64,000 bases of DNA from Otis tarda. Its lineage: Eukaryota > Chordata > Aves > Otidiformes > Otididae. Below are positions 51,301 through 61,400 of this stretch, piece by piece. The stretch spans positions 46,657,963-46,721,962 of the forward strand of contig CM048554.1 of assembly GCA_026413225.1 (NCBI GenBank). Reading direction: 5' to 3'. The notes under the pieces were generated by a model. That model ran no database searches. It was not told the DNA's origin and saw only the letters and a list, made by a program, of their open reading frames with translations. A program made the translations under genes and the position numbers. Within the stretch, counting starts at the first letter, position 1. The number at the start of each line of letters is the position of its first letter.

Positions 51301-52669
51301 CTTGTTAGCAGCTAGAGCAACCAACAGGCGATTATAAATACAGAAGAGGACTAAGCAGTGTGGTTCAAGCCAGAAAATGAGAAACTCACAAAGTTTCATG
51401 CTTCAAAGTGATGAAGATTCTGAGACTGCCTTCTCCTCAGCCCAAATCCATACACAGCGCTTGCTGTAAAAGCAAAATCAACGGCCAACTAACAGGGAAT
51501 ATCCTGATACACAGTTTAAAAGGTTGAGCTGAGCTTAATCCTCATTAGATTCTAATAAAATCACAGAGCCTTCCTGACAAAACAGAGAAACAAATTAAAG
51601 GTTCAGCTGGAGCCTCCCTTAGCGAGGCGAGTGCGATGCCCCTAGCAGCTGACCACCACTCCAGCACAAGGTGCTGGGCCACTCAACCAGCTTGCACTGC
51701 AGCTCCCAGAGCAACCTCCGTGCACGAAAATGACACTTTATTATTTCAAAATAATTGTTGGGTTTTTTTTCCACTTACAACACAAATGAATTATTCCTAA
51801 TCACTAACCTCAGCCGGGCCAGTACAGAGTTAAAAGCACCCTTTGAGATGGTGCTCAGTGCCACTACTGGGTAAAGGGGTTCATAAATATTAACGGCGGC
51901 ACATCTGTGTATGTCACCCACAGGCACTGTCATTCCTCCAAAAACTGGGAACAAAACCCCTACAATTCCTCCGTGTGTCACTTTTTGATCATCAGATATA
52001 AAGAGACCGTAGAAGTTAGGTGAGCACAGAGAGCCTATCAGGCAAGGAGCCAAACTACCAAAGCACACTGTTAATTATGGTGCACCAGTTTGGTTTGGAC
52101 AGGTGCCCAAAATGCTGGAGCTGACATTTCAAAAACCTGAAAGGTTAGGATCACACTCAGAAGTATTTAAATGAGTCAATTTTTCCAGAAAATTGAGAAC
52201 TATTCACTATTATTACAGATTTCATGGAAGTGCTGTAAAAAATAAATCTAATTTTTAGAGGCACAGATTGATTCTTCTACAAAAGATGGAGTGAGTTTGA
52301 CCACGAAATGCCTGCAGTAGGTGCAGCAGCGAACAGAAGGTGTGCGACGAGAGCAGCAGGTACGCACCGCGCACAAGGCCACCGCAGAGCGAACGGTCAG
52401 ACCGCCGTTACCCTTACAACCTGCAGAAGATACAGGGGAGTGTGCATGCCTTGTAATTCTTACATTGGATACATCTTTAGTTCACAGTTTTAATCAGGAT
52501 GACTTCGCACCACACACAATCTGTCCTCCAAATCACTTGGAAAGTGGGCCGGTGAAGTGTTTTTCTTTAAAGAAACGGGTGACAATTTGCCGCAGCCTTG
52601 AGAAAACTGAGGAGCACGCAGCCTGTCAGATTTTTTTGAGGAATATCTGGGTAAAGGAGGAGTAAGCGT
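42346..52669. other. Intronic sequence without genes, nearest to EML4 exon 1
   Basis: AT-rich, with A runs at 46917-46935, 47830-47844, 48198-48233 and 49268-49285 and a hairpin at 45216-45243. Plus-strand frames at 42625-43038 and 45038-45565 have no known domain. At about 52310-52420 CpG density rises towards the island edge. First introns often hold enhancers close to the promoter, but none can be pinpointed. Confidence 0.6.
45216..45243. repeat. Perfect inverted repeat, 12-bp arms with a 4-nt loop
   Basis: The arms TCCAAGTGGATG and CATCCACTTGGA flank GTAA. The same GATGG/ACATC words repeat just outside (gatgtc before, gtgacatc after), so the stem can be extended imperfectly. In EML4 intronic RNA it would form a short stable hairpin. 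It lies within a 175-codon chance ORF on the plus strand. It is too short for a canonical microRNA precursor. Confidence 0.9.
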
Positions 52670-52950
52670 TTTCGATCGCAGCGCAGCTCCCGGCAGAGGA
52701 ACCCGGCGCCCCCCGGGCACCGGCATCGATGCGTGGCCACCGGGACGGCGCCGAACCCCACCACCCCATCCCCACCGCTCCCCACTTTTGAGGGGTGCGA
52801 GCCAGCACGGCAGCCGGGCCACGGGGAGGGCCGGTCCCGGCTCCCCGGGGCAATCACTGCGACACCCGGGCCCCGCTGCCCCGGGCTGACCGGGATCCCT
52901 CCCAGCCCCGCAGCAAATGGGAAGGACGAAAAATAAAATAAGAATATTAA

Positions 52951-52971
52951 AAATAATAATAATAATAATAA
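52951..52971. repeat. AAT trinucleotide microsatellite
   Basis: About seven AAT units form an AT-rich interruption at the left part of the CpG island, just inside intron 1 of EML4. It produces runs of isoleucine/leucine-like codons in chance ORFs and has no coding role that I can see. Confidence 0.85.
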
Positions 52972-53413
52972 ACAACAGCAGTCCAAACCCAAGCAATTAA
53001 CTTCGAGGAAGCGCAAGCCCACGGCGAGGGAAGAACAAAGGAGGCAAGTGCAGCCGGAGCCCTCGCAACAGATGGTTTGAAGCTGACCAGATTTCGCGCT
53101 GGCATCCCCTCCCCTCCCCTCTTGTCCTCTGCCTCCCCTCCTGCCGCGGCCGCTGTTCGCACGCACCGGCCCGGCCGCCGCCGCGCAGGACAGGACCCCC
53201 CCACTCGCTCCCCGGTCCGCTCCCCGCCGCCCGCCCGGCCCCGCGCAGCCCCCGCAGCCCAACCCAACCCCGGCGGCCGCAGGTGTGCGCCCCCGTCCCG
53301 GCGCCCCCGCGGCAGGGCAGGGCGGGCTGCCGGCAGGCTCAGCTCGGCTCCCCCCGTCCCATCCCATCCCGTCCCGTCCCGCCCTCTCCCTCACGCTTCC
53401 CGCCGCCGCTCAC

Positions 53414-53438
53414 CCAAACTCCCGGCGAAACCGTCCAT
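53414..53438 (-). CDS. EML4: EML4 coding exon 1 (N-terminal 8 codons plus 1 nt)
   Basis: On the minus strand the ATG at 53438 opens codons for M-D-G-F-A-G-S-L and then a single G before a GTGAGC splice donor (GT at 53413-53412). MDGFAGSL followed by Asp split after its first base is the N-terminus and exon 1/exon 2 phase I know for vertebrate EML4, a microtubule-binding protein with an N-terminal trimerizing coiled coil, a basic linker, a HELP motif and tandem WD40 propellers. None of those domains is in this exon; they lie in later exons, which I do not see in the window. The start has a strong context (A at -3, G at +4) and sits inside a CpG island, as expected for a broadly expressed gene. 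Identification rests on only eight residues, but the phase, the donor and the island agree. Related EML paralogues start differently as far as I recall. The transcription start is not defined by the sequence. Confidence 0.85.
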
Positions 53439-53506
53439 TTTGTGTGGGGGGAGGCCAGTGCCGCAGCCCGAGGCGAAGCCGCTGTCGCCGGCCGGGACAG
53501 GTTCAT
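53414..53506 (-). other. Upstream ORF 2, out of frame and overlapping the EML4 start
   Basis: The ATG at 53506 overlaps the stop of upstream ORF 1 in an ATGA arrangement. It runs through the EML4 ATG in a different frame for 31 codons without a stop to the end of exon 1, which falls on a codon boundary in this frame. Its end would therefore lie in exon 2. The context has G at -3 and A at +4, so it is moderate; leaky scanning could reach the stronger EML4 start 68 nt downstream. The reading frame is seen directly; any translation is inference. Confidence 0.5.
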
Positions 53507-53547
53507 TCACCGGCGGAGCGGCGGCAGCGCCGCAGCCCAGCGCTCAT
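53503..53547 (-). other. Upstream ORF 1 in the EML4 leader (14 codons)
   Basis: On the minus strand an ATG at 53547 opens 14 codons (MSAGLRRCRRSAGE) and closes with TGA at 53505-53503, 64 nt before the EML4 ATG. It is the first ATG found when reading from about 54000 towards the EML4 start, so any transcript starting upstream of 53547 would meet it first. Its start context has purine at +4 but is not strong. The peptide is short, arginine-rich and unlike anything I recognise, so any role would be in controlling initiation. Whether the leader reaches this far depends on the unknown transcription start. Confidence 0.5.
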
Positions 53548-53636
53548 GAGCCGCCCGGGGCAGCGGCTCCCGCGGACTCCCTGCGCTCGGCAACGGCGGC
53601 GGGAGGCGGCTCCGGCGGCTCCTCCTCCTCACGCTC

Positions 53637-53660
53637 CTGCTGCTGCTGCTGCTGCTGCTG
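53637..53660 (-). repeat. (CAG)8 repeat on the EML4 sense strand
   Basis: Eight uninterrupted CTG units on the plus strand read as CAG on the minus strand, about 200 nt upstream of the EML4 ATG. It is embedded in CGG/CTC-rich sequence. Depending on the transcription start it lies in the 5' leader or the core promoter. Minus-strand frames through it read polyglutamine, polyserine or polyalanine. The polyglutamine and polyserine frames open with GTG and have no ATG; the polyalanine frame does have an ATG far upstream at 54189. I do not treat any of them as coding. Confidence 0.9.
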
Positions 53661-54060
53661 CGGGGCCGGCGGCGGCGCTGCCCCGCTCCCTCCCTGCGCC
53701 GCGACCCCAGCACGGCGGCGAGTGCCGAGCTCCTCCCGCCGCCGCCGCCAGCGCCGCCCCAGCGCCCCGTGCTGTCGTGCTTCCGACTCCGCCCGCCCTG
53801 GCAGCCGCCGCTTCCCCTGCGGGCGGGCCCCGGCCCCGGCCCCCGCCGGCGGGCAACTCGACCCCCCCCACGCCGCAGCCGCCACCGGCTGCCGCTCCCG
53901 CGCCTTGGCAGAGCCCCGGCTGCTGAAGCGCGGGGGGCGCAGGTTGCCAAGGCCCTCTCGGAGCGTGGGTCAGGGGAGGGTGGGACGATGGGGTGCTGAC
54001 GGCAGCTTTCGGCCAGGGGCACCGGTGCCAGGCCCCGTTCTTTGCTAGCGCACCTTCCCC

Positions 54061-57000
54061 GGGATAAGGCCGTTTGGGAGGAACGGCCCCATTTACGTTC
54101 AGAAGTTGGTACTGTTTCGGGCGGCTTGTGGCAGGGTTAATGGGGCAGTTTAATATAACCATCCCAGCGATCAAAACAGAGATTTTCATAGATTAATCTA
54201 AAAACTTTCATTCGGACTGTTTTGGGGAAGTTTCTCCTCGCTGGATATTAAGCCAGAGGAACTGTTGCTTCTGTAACCTTCTGTTTCTTACAGCTGTGTA
54301 TGGGTGATCCCTTCCCTCCGCTTCCAGCCAGCCACACTCCCACCTGTCTCCTCCAACTTCCAGCCATGTGCTTGATGATGAGGGAAAAGGGAAAGTGGAA
54401 CCAGAAATTCAAGTCAGCCATGCCGCATTACCATTTAATCTCTTCGCCAAGAGCGTTTCATACGTTAAGCAACATCATCAAGTTGTGTGATGCATTGCTT
54501 TCTCCTTGCTCAGGAAAAGCTACGTACCCATCGCAACATCCTGTTTTTCTCTAAGCGTTTTCCTTTAACGCACTCAAGTGCTAGTGCTGCGGTCCTACAG
54601 GGAAATGGATAATTGCCTCAGGAGCATGTCTCTGGCATTGGCAGCCATGCCCTCTGCGGATGATGTTGAACAGAACTGGGGAGAAAAATGGTGCTGGAGA
54701 GCAGCACAGACCTGATGGCAGCAGCACACGTTTCCCCAGCACCTTCCATCTGCTCAGGCAAATACTGATCTGCAATATAAAATAAACCCGAGAGGCTTAT
54801 GTTTGCTCACATTAGAGAAAAACGCCTTGAAATTTTCCGTCAAAACCTAATCTCCACCAGATTTCCCAGCAAATTGTACTGAACAGCTGCTGCACGAATG
54901 AATTCCAGTGTGGCTGCCTGCAAACTACATAAACAAATAATCCATCTTCATACGTCTTGTAGTCTTGTCAGAAAAGGTGCCTTTCAATTGATCTGCTGTA
55001 AAGGGTACGTCGTTAGCCACTAAGTTCTGGTCTGTCTTACTCGCAGTATTAGACTTCCTACCTGCTCATGGGGTCTGTGGCTGTATAATGGCTCTATGTA
55101 GACTGTTTCCACAGTCTTTTAGCTGTGGCAAAAGAATGCTGCAGTCAGTCCAGTCCAGTCAAAATTCCATTGAAAATGCTTCATTTTACAAAGAAAAGCA
55201 AGAACAAGGCACTACAGCTGTAGTCGCATCTCCGTGCCCACCTGTTTATTACCTGCCTCAGGCCAGGTTTTCAAACTGCTTAAGGCATCGGGAGTACAGA
55301 GAGATGAATCTCTAGCTACAAAAGGGACAGTTTCCTTTAGAAAAGGGCCCCTTGCCTCTGAGACAGAGCCTTATGTAAAATTCTCAGGTGGGACTTGTGT
55401 ACTTCAGTGTGTTGTTCTGTTAAACAAACAAAAAACCCAAACAAACAGATAAAAAGCATGCCCAGCTGCCTTCTCGAGCTCCCAGCAGGACTATCCTTCA
55501 GACACACCAGAAAAGGAGTCACTGCAAACATCCTTAGGTTTGTAAGTAAAGAAGTGTTGCCTCTGTTTTATAGGCTGGAAACTGAGGCACAGAGGTGAGG
55601 ATGACAGCACGGATGCTTATCTAGATGTTCAACTCCTACAGAAATTGGTTAGGAGCATGAATGAATACCTTTCATTACCTGGGTCCTGCAGAGCTTGCAC
55701 AACGCTGTGTATGAAGTTTAAGATCTGCAAAGAAAGCTAGTTCCCCATAATCTTATCTTAAACCCAAGATTAGTATGGTACTTAAGTACTGCTGAAACCC
55801 TGAACTTTGATCCCTACATTTCAAAAGTAAAACTATATCGCTGCAGAGTTAAGGAACTGAACAAAACCAAAGAATTTTAAAAGCATGGAAGTTTACCTCT
55901 GTGCAACTTTCTGAACAGCAAACACTATGCAGAACTTAACAGAACAGGGCAAACTCCAGCTTTTAAATTCTTGTGTTAACTTCTTCAGTCTAAGCCGAGT
56001 TCTGGATAATATGTAAATTTAGATGGGGTTTTGACTGGAGTGTTAATTTATTTATTGGTTGTGTTTATGGCATAGATAACAGAGATAATTGTGGTATAGA
56101 CAATAAACAAGCAGAGTTTTAGCCAAAAATCTGCAGTCAATACATATACAGGTGTGTGTTTATCATCTTCAACAATTTTACTTTTCTGCTAAGCATAATA
56201 ACTTATGATTAAAGCAAAAAATACTTTTGTTTGCATAGGTTTCAGACAGGTACTGGCAAATTACTTAGTATAGCCTATAGAAGGAGAAACAGTCTTACTT
56301 GTTCCAGGTGCAAACCCTAAGGACTAGGTGATTTCTTGTCTCTGGTATACTACCTGGTGCTTAACTTGGGGGAGGGAGGAATTGTATAGTGCTCTAGGGA
56401 GTTTAACTTCTGTTTCTTAGTTGACAATGATTAAAAAAAAAAAAATGTTACAAAGTTTTAACAAGCTCAGTGATTGTCTCCTTTTAGTTTACGTTTTGAT
56501 GTTGAGGAAAGATTACATTATTCAGGGTTGGAGTAAACCTCAACTCTCAAATTAGCTGAACATCCAGTGCTTTACTGCACATCCAGATGGTAAATAGAGA
56601 AAGACAACTGCGATACCACCAGGCAGGATTTTTACATCTGTTCGACAGATTCACAGTTGAGGGAATCCAAACTCTTCTCTGCAGTGCAGCCTGACCTTTT
56701 GCAAGTCCCAGTGATGCCAGAGGTGGCTGGACTAGTGCTGGGGTAGGGCAAAACCTGGGCTACGCTGCTCAGAGTAGCGAGTGAGCAACGAGCCGGTACC
56801 TCAGCCACAGTAAATCACTTTGGTGTTACTGACTTCACCGAACAAGGCTGATGTACCGGAGCTGAGGACCTGGACGTACACATGGGTCTCCCTTTTACTA
56901 GAAGGAAGTTACGGAAAATGTGAAACACAGAAAGAGGTCACCCTGAAATACACAGTGGAGGCTACACACATTCCAGAGATTTTTACCCAGCCCTTGAAGG

Positions 57001-58192
57001 AAATAGGCTATTTTTCCCCCTTTGTTTCATTTCTCTGGCACACTTTCCTTGGACTGCAGGTTTTTGAGCAGTACTTCTTGTAAGAACACCTTTGTTTGTT
57101 TTGTGTTTTGTTTGGTTTTTTTTTTCAATTGACATAGTTTGGCAGCCTTCAGCCTGGGAATTGTTTATAACTTTTTGGTGTCTTGAATGTAAATGATATT
57201 TAAGCATTTTTCCATTGAGGAAACATAAAAATGATTAACAACCGAAAATGAAATTGCTGAGATTCTTGTACGTGAAGCTGAGAGTCTGAACTTGCGAGCA
57301 GTGTTAACTTTACTGTTGGGTAGAGGACTCTGCTTCCCCCAGTGCTCGTCTCCTGTTACTCACAATGGTATCTAGTTTCCTGGACCAAAGTGTAAACATC
57401 TGAAGGAAATCTCTCTCCTGCAGTTTTTCTGGTGCACCTCTTCAGAGCAAGTGGTGAGAGCCTGGATGCGTGGCCAGGAGCAGCCAGAGAGCCTCAGCAC
57501 CACAGGTCTGGTCCTGCCTTTCCCCTGCTTCCAACAGGCAGACCTGGAAGAGGGGAAAAACTGCTGCCATTTGTAACCAGCAGTGCCCTGCCACTGGTGA
57601 TGGTGTCGTTGGTGTAGGATCACTCCCTGTGATCCTTGTTTGAGATGTTTTTCCTTCGCAGATATGTGGGGTTCTTTATGATACCTGGTTTTGAAGAGGA
57701 ACAACTTTGCTGGCTTGCCATAAGGCATGGGATATTGTTAATTCTCCCAAGCCAGGCTCAAGTTTTAAGAAGTTCCCAGGGGTCACTGATGTAAGGGAAA
57801 AAAATTGGATGCCTGACCTAGAGGAAGATTAAATTACTCCTTCCTGATTTATAGAGGGTACTCCTCTTACCTCCAACACACAGTCGCTGGAGTGTTTCTT
57901 TCTGGGCTGGGATTTTGGCTCCCCACAGAAGCAGCCTAAGGTTCAGTCCCTCTAAATTACCGTAGGGCATCAGCACCTGTAACACTGAACATGCTGGAAG
58001 GCACTAAGAACCTTGCCAGGGACCTGAGGAGAACTAGAGAGCTTCAATTAAGGCTTTTAATAATGTGTTTAGCTAAAATATGACATAGGGTTTTTTTAAT
58101 GGGGCTGAATTTTTTAACTGCTGTGTGTATCCTCATTAATTTTGATAAAGATGCCTAGATGCTACTGTAGAGTACATGTTAGAAGCCAGTCT
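54061..58192. other. Upstream flank of EML4, no gene recognised
   Basis: The CpG island gives way to ordinary sequence. Short frames on both strands (54.3-54.8, 55.1-55.6, 56.8-57.2, 57.4-57.7 kb) overlap each other and show no domain. An A run lies at 56433-56445. In vertebrates the gene upstream of EML4 is PKDCC as I recall; nothing of it is visible here. Confidence 0.6.
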
Positions 58193-58426
58193 CTTAGATT
58201 CAGACTAGACAACAGGAAAAAATTTTTACAATGAAGGTGGTGGAACACTGGAACAGGTTGCCCAGAGAGGTGGTGGATGCCCCTGGAAACATTGAGGGCC
58301 AGGTTGGACGGGGCTCTGAGCAACCTGATCTGGTTGGAGATGTCCCTGCTTCTTGCAGGGGGGTTGGACTAGATGACCTTTAAAGGTCCCTTCCAAGCCA
58401 AACTGTTATGTGATTTTATGATTCTG
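58193..58426 (+). mobile_element. CR1 LINE 3'-end fragment upstream of EML4
   Basis: About 230 bp of CR1 3' UTR: a ggaaaaaatttttacaatga-type segment, then gaacaggttgcccagagagg, then ggttggactagatgacctt, ending with repeated TGATTTTATGATTCTG octamer-like units. It is longer and better preserved than the copies at 8.0 and 42.2 kb. It lies in the flank about 4.7 kb upstream of the EML4 ATG and has no coding part. Confidence 0.93.
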
Positions 58427-61400
58427 CTGTGTACCTGCTTTTCTCCATTTTTGTGAATTATTCCTAGAGGTCTGAGGTGAAGGCGTACCTAATGGTCTCC
58501 TGATCTTCCTCCATTGCTGCATAAAATAGGAACAGAAATTGTCTTCCAAAACAAAAATATCAAAGCTTGCCAGAAGGTTTGAAGTGGCTAAACTCTGGTT
58601 AGGTGGACTTTTTTTGTAGTAGGATGGATTGTAATCTTATTTCTCTAATGCTACTACTTCATTGTTGATTAACATGAAAAAAACTCATGCAGAGTCAGTC
58701 TTTGCAGCTATATATAGTTGGTCTTTAATTAACTTCTGTATGTTTACTTTTCCAGTTTATTGCAAATAGATTTTGATCACAGTTTGCCCAATGTTCAGAA
58801 ATGTCTTAATTTAATACAATAAATATAATTTACTGACAGTCAGAGAAAAAAAAAGCATATTTTTAAAAAGTACTAATGATTTGTGAAGGCCTCCATAATG
58901 GAGTCTCAATAGAGATGGTTTTATTTTGAAGAAGTGCTGAGCACCCACTTCCTCAAAAGTCAAGCTTACAGTTTGCTGCTTTTTATTGATTATTCCAAAA
59001 TTCCAAATCCAAGCCTTTAATGAAACTTAGGCAAGAACTGCATCATTTCCTGGGGTCCTCATTAAAGGCGCATTTTGGTTCAAGTGTAGAACCTACAAAA
59101 CTGTGTTAGCTTAAGCTAAATTTCACCATATTGCATTAATGGATTTAGAAAATGGCAGTCTCCTAGGAATGTGACTACCAAGTAAGAGAAAAATAGCAGA
59201 GCTCTAGTGCTAATTCGTTCACCAGCCCTGGCAGAATTCGAGCAGAGATAGTTGAAACTCTGTGCACACAATTTTTTTTCATGAGGAGAAAGGCTTAGCA
59301 TTTATATTAGAGGGGAAGTTAAAAATTTTATTCTGAAATTCTGTTGATATGGAGCTTATATTAAATTAGGAAATCTGAAAAACATTTCACAAAGCTGCAA
59401 AAATGGAATCTTATCTTCCTTCATCTCTCCCCAATGGATAAGTGGTCTGGTTTGTCATACCAAACAGCACACTCAGTTGTTTTCTCAAATTAGTGAGCTC
59501 CTCATGAAATTCATGCTGTGGTCCAAGCCCTATAAAAGTCTAATGTCTTACATAAGTGCTAAGTTAAGGATTTAGCTGAAGCATAAATTGGTGCATTGGC
59601 TTTGTATCAGCCATTTACATTAGGGTGCAGTTTATTCTCTGTCTCAGGAAAAAAAATGTGCTTCAGCTTGTACTCAGGAGCTTTATGATTTGCTTTGGAG
59701 TGATACCTTTTCTGTTCTCCTTACTTCGGAAAATTAGGAAAAGGTAAAGCTAGCTGGTTAGCAATGTTAACTAGGGGTGCTAGCTAGTAAGTGTTAAAAC
59801 TGCTGTAAGAGGAGCTGATTTTTAGACTGGAGATCTTACAGGGATCACCCTTGGGGACAGAATAAATTAGCATCATGTGTGGAATTTAGGTTTTTTTTCC
59901 TCTGACTGTTAAACCACCTCCTGTAGCTTTGTGTTTTATACAGATCGTTATCCCCAATAAGAAGCTAGTCCACACAACAGCCCGCGTGCATGTGTCTGTA
60001 TCTGTAAATAAATACACTCATATAGATCCTTCCTCATCCGTGCCGTTTGCCCCTCTGCGCAGTTCTGTTTAAGCTATTACTGCGCTTGAACCATTTGTCA
60101 GTGGAAGGAAGTGCCTGCAGAGAAGCGATACATTACTGTATCGTTTCTTGCTGTGAAGTGTTGATTTTAAAGCAGGCTGGCAGGCTGCAGCCGACCCCAT
60201 AATGAAAATGAACAGGCATGGTTTAGGGGGTTTTGTTTTTCTTTTGTCCTGTTGTTTTGCCGGTTTAAGGAATCTTTTATTGTCTTTCAGCTATGCCATG
60301 CTCAGCAATAAAGTTCTCTCTTATATTTGGCCTTTTCCCCTCTGGGAGTTTGGGATTCTTTCCCATTTCCATTTCTACATTTTTAAGCTGTGACAGCCAT
60401 CCTATTGCCTGGTTATTAGCTAGCAGGGCAGGTGTGTGATGTTTTCTTTTAGAAAGGATGTTAGCACCCAAATTCAGCCAGCAGCACAGTGATCATCCTC
60501 CACTTTACAGACTGGGAACACCAACAAGGACATTAATGTAAGACCATAGGCTGGAGACTGAAGACCAAAACTAGGTCAGCAAAGGCTAAACTGAAATAAA
60601 GTGGAAGGATACTCTGTTGCCATTTAAGAAAAAAATAATCCTGCAGTAATATCTATATATAGTTAACTTGGATTAAGGGCAAGCCTGCTTTCTGTATACC
60701 AGCAGTGTGCAGCTGAGCTTTTAGGCATTGGTATCTTCAATGTCTGCAGTAGCAGACATTTACTTTACTACTCCACAAGAAAATGTAGATCTAGGAAGGA
60801 GGCTTCTGCCAGGCTGCTGGACACACTTGCACCATTACATCCTTTGCAGGGTGGGTCCTGCAGAAATGGTGTATCACTTGCGAAGTCTAATGAGGTATCT
60901 GATTGCATCTTTGCTGAACGAATAATATCAGGACCATTGCCATCAACCAAGAAAATAATATTTCTAATCTTGATTTCTTAATGCTCATCAAAGCATGATA
61001 TGTCTCAGCTGAGTACCTCCTGCTTTCAGAGGGCCTTCAAATTCATTTAGGCAGATAGTGTGATGAGGGTGATAGCTGATCTTTCTTTGGACCAAATCTG
61101 TGAAGACTCAAAGATAGAGCTTCAGACTTCTCTTGCGCCATGATCCCTGTACATGGGTCCCTAAGAGATGTAGCCAGGGGAGTTAGATTTTCTGTAGTCA
61201 AAGGCAGTAGATTATTGACTTATTCATAATCAGGCTGTCTTAAGCACGCAGAGTGTAGCTGGGCTGACTGAATTCTTTTTCAAATAGATTTACCTGTGCC
61301 CGAAGAATGCGTTAATAAAGCACATTTGTTTTAATTTCCATTACCTACCCTACATTTACAAATTATAGTTCCTGATTAATGACATCAGAAGTTGAACTTT

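Larger units (their letters stand above)
1..53413 (-). other. EML4: EML4 intron 1 (5' part, open at the left window edge)
   Basis: The intron starts at the GT donor complementary to 53413-53412. I looked for exon 2, which should encode the coiled-coil segment beginning DDSISAAS and containing ALESRVQQQEDE, by scanning for its expected reverse complement, and did not find it. The acceptor is therefore probably beyond position 1, making the intron longer than 53 kb. A very long first intron is known for mammalian EML4. The interval is AT-rich, contains only chance-length ORFs, and carries CR1 fragments, two LTR-like blocks and many simple repeats. A diverged exon 2 could have been missed by eye. 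Confidence 0.7.
52670..54060 (-). promoter_or_regulatory. EML4: CpG island containing the EML4 promoter, leader and exon 1
   Basis: This stretch is strongly GC-rich and dense in CpG, unlike the AT-rich sequence on both sides. It contains GC-box-like motifs (for example CCGCCC at 53789-53794 and GGGCGG at 53821-53826), and I see no TATA box at a sensible distance from the EML4 start. It spans the EML4 ATG at 53438 and the first donor at 53413. The part to the right of about 53550 is the probable core promoter and 5' leader, while the part below 53413 is the beginning of intron 1. CpG-island promoters often fire in both directions, so a divergent plus-strand non-coding transcript is possible, but no plus-strand exon can be proven here. 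Edges are estimated by eye. Confidence 0.85.

Noticed and set aside
51775-52068. 97-codon minus-strand ORF near the CpG island
   Set aside because: It has a protein-like look (few low-complexity residues) but I recognise no family, and it is within intron 1 without evident splice sites in frame.
52567-53394. 275-codon minus-strand ORF just inside intron 1
   Set aside because: It lies directly downstream of the EML4 donor, is low-complexity Gly/Arg followed by a Leu/Phe run from the AAT repeat, and resembles no protein I know.
53544-53885. Minus-strand frame with polyglutamine, upstream of EML4
   Set aside because: It begins with GTG, not ATG, contains no methionine codon, and ends 105 nt before EML4. 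The glutamines come from the CAG repeat. Kept only as a repeat finding.
53077-54048. 323-codon plus-strand ORF across the CpG island
   Set aside because: It starts at TTG, consists of Pro/Ala/Arg/Ser low complexity from GC-rich sequence, runs antisense over EML4 exon 1 and has no known domain. Long stop-free frames are expected in GC-rich islands.
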